Source of the DNA: Blautia sp.
Lineage (GTDB): Bacteria; Bacillota; Clostridia; Lachnospirales; Lachnospiraceae
Direction of reading: 5' to 3'
NCBI GenBank assembly: GCA_017515325.1
Contig: JAFWGA010000040.1
Location: forward strand, 62,001-126,000
Length of the DNA stretch: 64,000 bases
Below the pieces are notes generated by a model, which was given only the letters and a program-made list of their open reading frames with translations, searched no databases and had not been told where the DNA came from. Of this stretch, positions 63,079-64,000 are shown one piece after another (positions within the stretch are counted from its first letter, which is position 1; each line of letters begins with the position of its first letter). The translations under genes were made by a program, and so were the position numbers.

Positions 63079-63123
63079 GAAAGGACAATATCTATGGAAA
63101 GACAGAAAGGACGATATCTATGA
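63079..63123 (+). repeat. tandemly duplicated RBS/start creating a nine-codon minicistron
   Basis: GAAAGGACAATATCTATG (63079-63096) and GAAAGGACGATATCTATG (63105-63122) are near-identical. The first ATG (63094) reads MERQKGRYL and stops at 63121-63123, overlapping the rmlA ATG (63120) as ATGA. Confidence 0.75.
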
Positions 63124-64000
63124 AAGGAATTATTCTTGCCGGCGGATCCGGCACAAGGCTTTACCCACTTACCATGGTGACCTCCAAACAGCTTCTGCCA
63201 ATCTATGACAAACCCATGATCTACTATCCCTTGTCGGTTCTGATGAATGCCGGCATCCGGGATATCCTGATCATCTCCACCCCGCAGGACATCGACCGTT
63301 TCCATGATCTTCTGGGAAACGGAAATCACTTTGGAATCAGCCTCTCCTATGCCATCCAACCCAGTCCGGATGGTCTGGCACAGGCTTTTCTGATCGGAGA
63401 AGAGTTTATCGGGCAGGATACCTGCGCCATGGTTTTGGGAGACAATATCTTTGCCGGACACGGCCTGAACAAACGCCTGAAGCAGGCAGTACGAAACGCC
63501 GAGAACGGCAAGGGAGCCACTGTCTTTGGCTACTATGTGGATGATCCCGAACGTTTTGGCATCGTCGAATTTGATGATACGGGAAAAGCTGTCAGCATCG
63601 AAGAAAAGCCTGAAAAACCCAAAAGCAATTATTGTGTCACCGGGCTGTATTTCTATGATACCCATGTCGTGGAATATGCCAAAAGGCTGAAGCCAAGTCC
63701 CCGTGGAGAGTTGGAAATCACCGACCTGAACAAGGTTTATCTGGAAAAGGGAGAGCTCAATGTAGAGCTTCTCGGACAAGGCTTCACTTGGCTGGATACC
63801 GGTACCCATGAAAGTCTGGTGGAGGCGACCAATTTCGTCAAAACCATTGAAGACCATCAGCACCGCAAGCTGGCCTGTCTGGAGGAAATCGCCTATCTGA
63901 ACGGTTGGATCACCAGAGAGGATGTTTTGGATGTTTACGAAAGACTGAAGAAAAACCAATACGGACAATATCTGAAGGACGTCGTAGAAGGAAAATATGT
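63120..64000 (+). CDS. rmlA: glucose-1-phosphate thymidylyltransferase, 3' end beyond window
   Basis: First enzyme of dTDP-L-rhamnose synthesis, joining dTTP and glucose-1-phosphate. 293 codons are visible with no stop, so the gene is cut by the window edge near its natural end. [11 protein letters not shown] (nucleotide loop), [28 protein letters not shown] (metal Asp), [11 protein letters not shown] and [13 protein letters not shown] are RmlA signatures. ATG at 63120 (AAAGGA 8 nt upstream) overlaps a preceding minicistron. The surface-polysaccharide theme links it with the 1-11 kb locus, though it is far away. Confidence 0.96.
   Translation, partial: MKGIILAGGSGTRLYPLTMVTSKQLLPIYDKPMIYYPLSVLMNAGIRDILIISTPQDIDRFHDLLGNGNHFGISLSYAIQPSPDGLAQAFLIGEEFIGQDTCAMVLGDNIFAGHGLNKRLKQAVRNAENGKGATVFGYYVDDPERFGIVEFDDTGKAVSIEEKPEKPKSNYCVTGLYFYDTHVVEYAKRLKPSPRGELEITDLNKVYLEKGELNVELLGQGFTWLDTGTHESLVEATNFVKTIEDHQHRKLACLEEIAYLNGWITREDVLDVYERLKKNQYGQYLKDVVEGKY

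Noticed and set aside
63045..63968. 307-codon minus-strand frame opposite rmlA
   Set aside because: Antisense to a clear RmlA; no motifs and no start signal.
1..64000. tRNA, rRNA, riboswitch, IS element, prophage or toxin-antitoxin genes
   Set aside because: Looked for on both strands by eye; no cloverleaf, transposase, integrase or known riboswitch core was recognised. A covariance-model scan could still find small RNAs.

Overview
The window looks like chromosome of an anaerobic, low-redox Firmicute, most likely a Clostridia/Lachnospiraceae-type gut or plant-fibre bacterium. The signs are a group-B-like [FeFe] hydrogenase, a pectin-oligomer utilisation operon, a lineage-type GlnRS, QueH, LarB/LarC, a YtrA-type GntR regulator with its ABC transporter, polyamine and TRAP transporters, VanZ, and teichoic-acid-type glycerophosphotransferases. 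Shine-Dalgarno sites are strong (AGGAGG-like) before most genes and were used to trim many over-extended starts. No rRNA, tRNA, IS element, prophage block or CRISPR array was recognised.

Layout. 1-915 is a phage/Bacillus-type thymidylate synthase. 1066-16723 is a long minus-strand run: M24 aminopeptidase, HAD phosphatase, larB, larC, udp, then a surface-polymer block (TagG/TagH-like ABC exporter, three CDP-glycerol glycerophosphotransferase-family proteins, one of them fused to a GT4 glycosyltransferase, and a membrane acyltransferase) with nrdR embedded in it. 16918-20370 holds a histidine phosphatase, an EamA half-transporter, VanZ and NhaC. 20544-31379 is a minus-strand pectin locus: sugar isomerase-like TIM barrel, GH105, CUT1 ABC importer, GH28, YesL, KduI, KduD-like dehydrogenase and CE8 pectinesterase. 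None of the enzymes has a signal peptide, so breakdown of imported oligogalacturonides should be cytosolic. 31442-40385 carries housekeeping genes (topB, asd, queH, gph-like, maf, glnS, hemC). 40651-47661 has a homocysteine methyltransferase, an enzyme-I-like protein that has lost its phospho-histidine, potABC-D with PotC and PotD fused, and a divergent YtrA-type regulator with its ABC exporter (to 49229). 49230-51995 has a dipeptidase, a TtcA-like protein and a membrane protein. 52112-57426 is a TRAP transporter bracketed by two MtaA/UroD-family proteins. 57439-64000 has a MATE exporter, a small-multidrug-export-family protein, a HAD hydrolase, a MerR-methyltransferase fusion, the hydrogenase and a 3'-truncated rmlA.

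The features most worth following up are the UroD-TRAP-UroD cassette, in which both UroD-like proteins keep a His-x-Cys...Cys zinc site; the enzyme I paralogue with Pro in place of the catalytic His; a set of recurring structured intergenic repeats; two extracellular-solute-binding proteins with type-I signal peptides but no lipobox; and a duplicated ribosome-binding site that creates a nine-codon minicistron overlapping the rmlA start. All functional assignments come from reading the sequence by eye; no database search was run.
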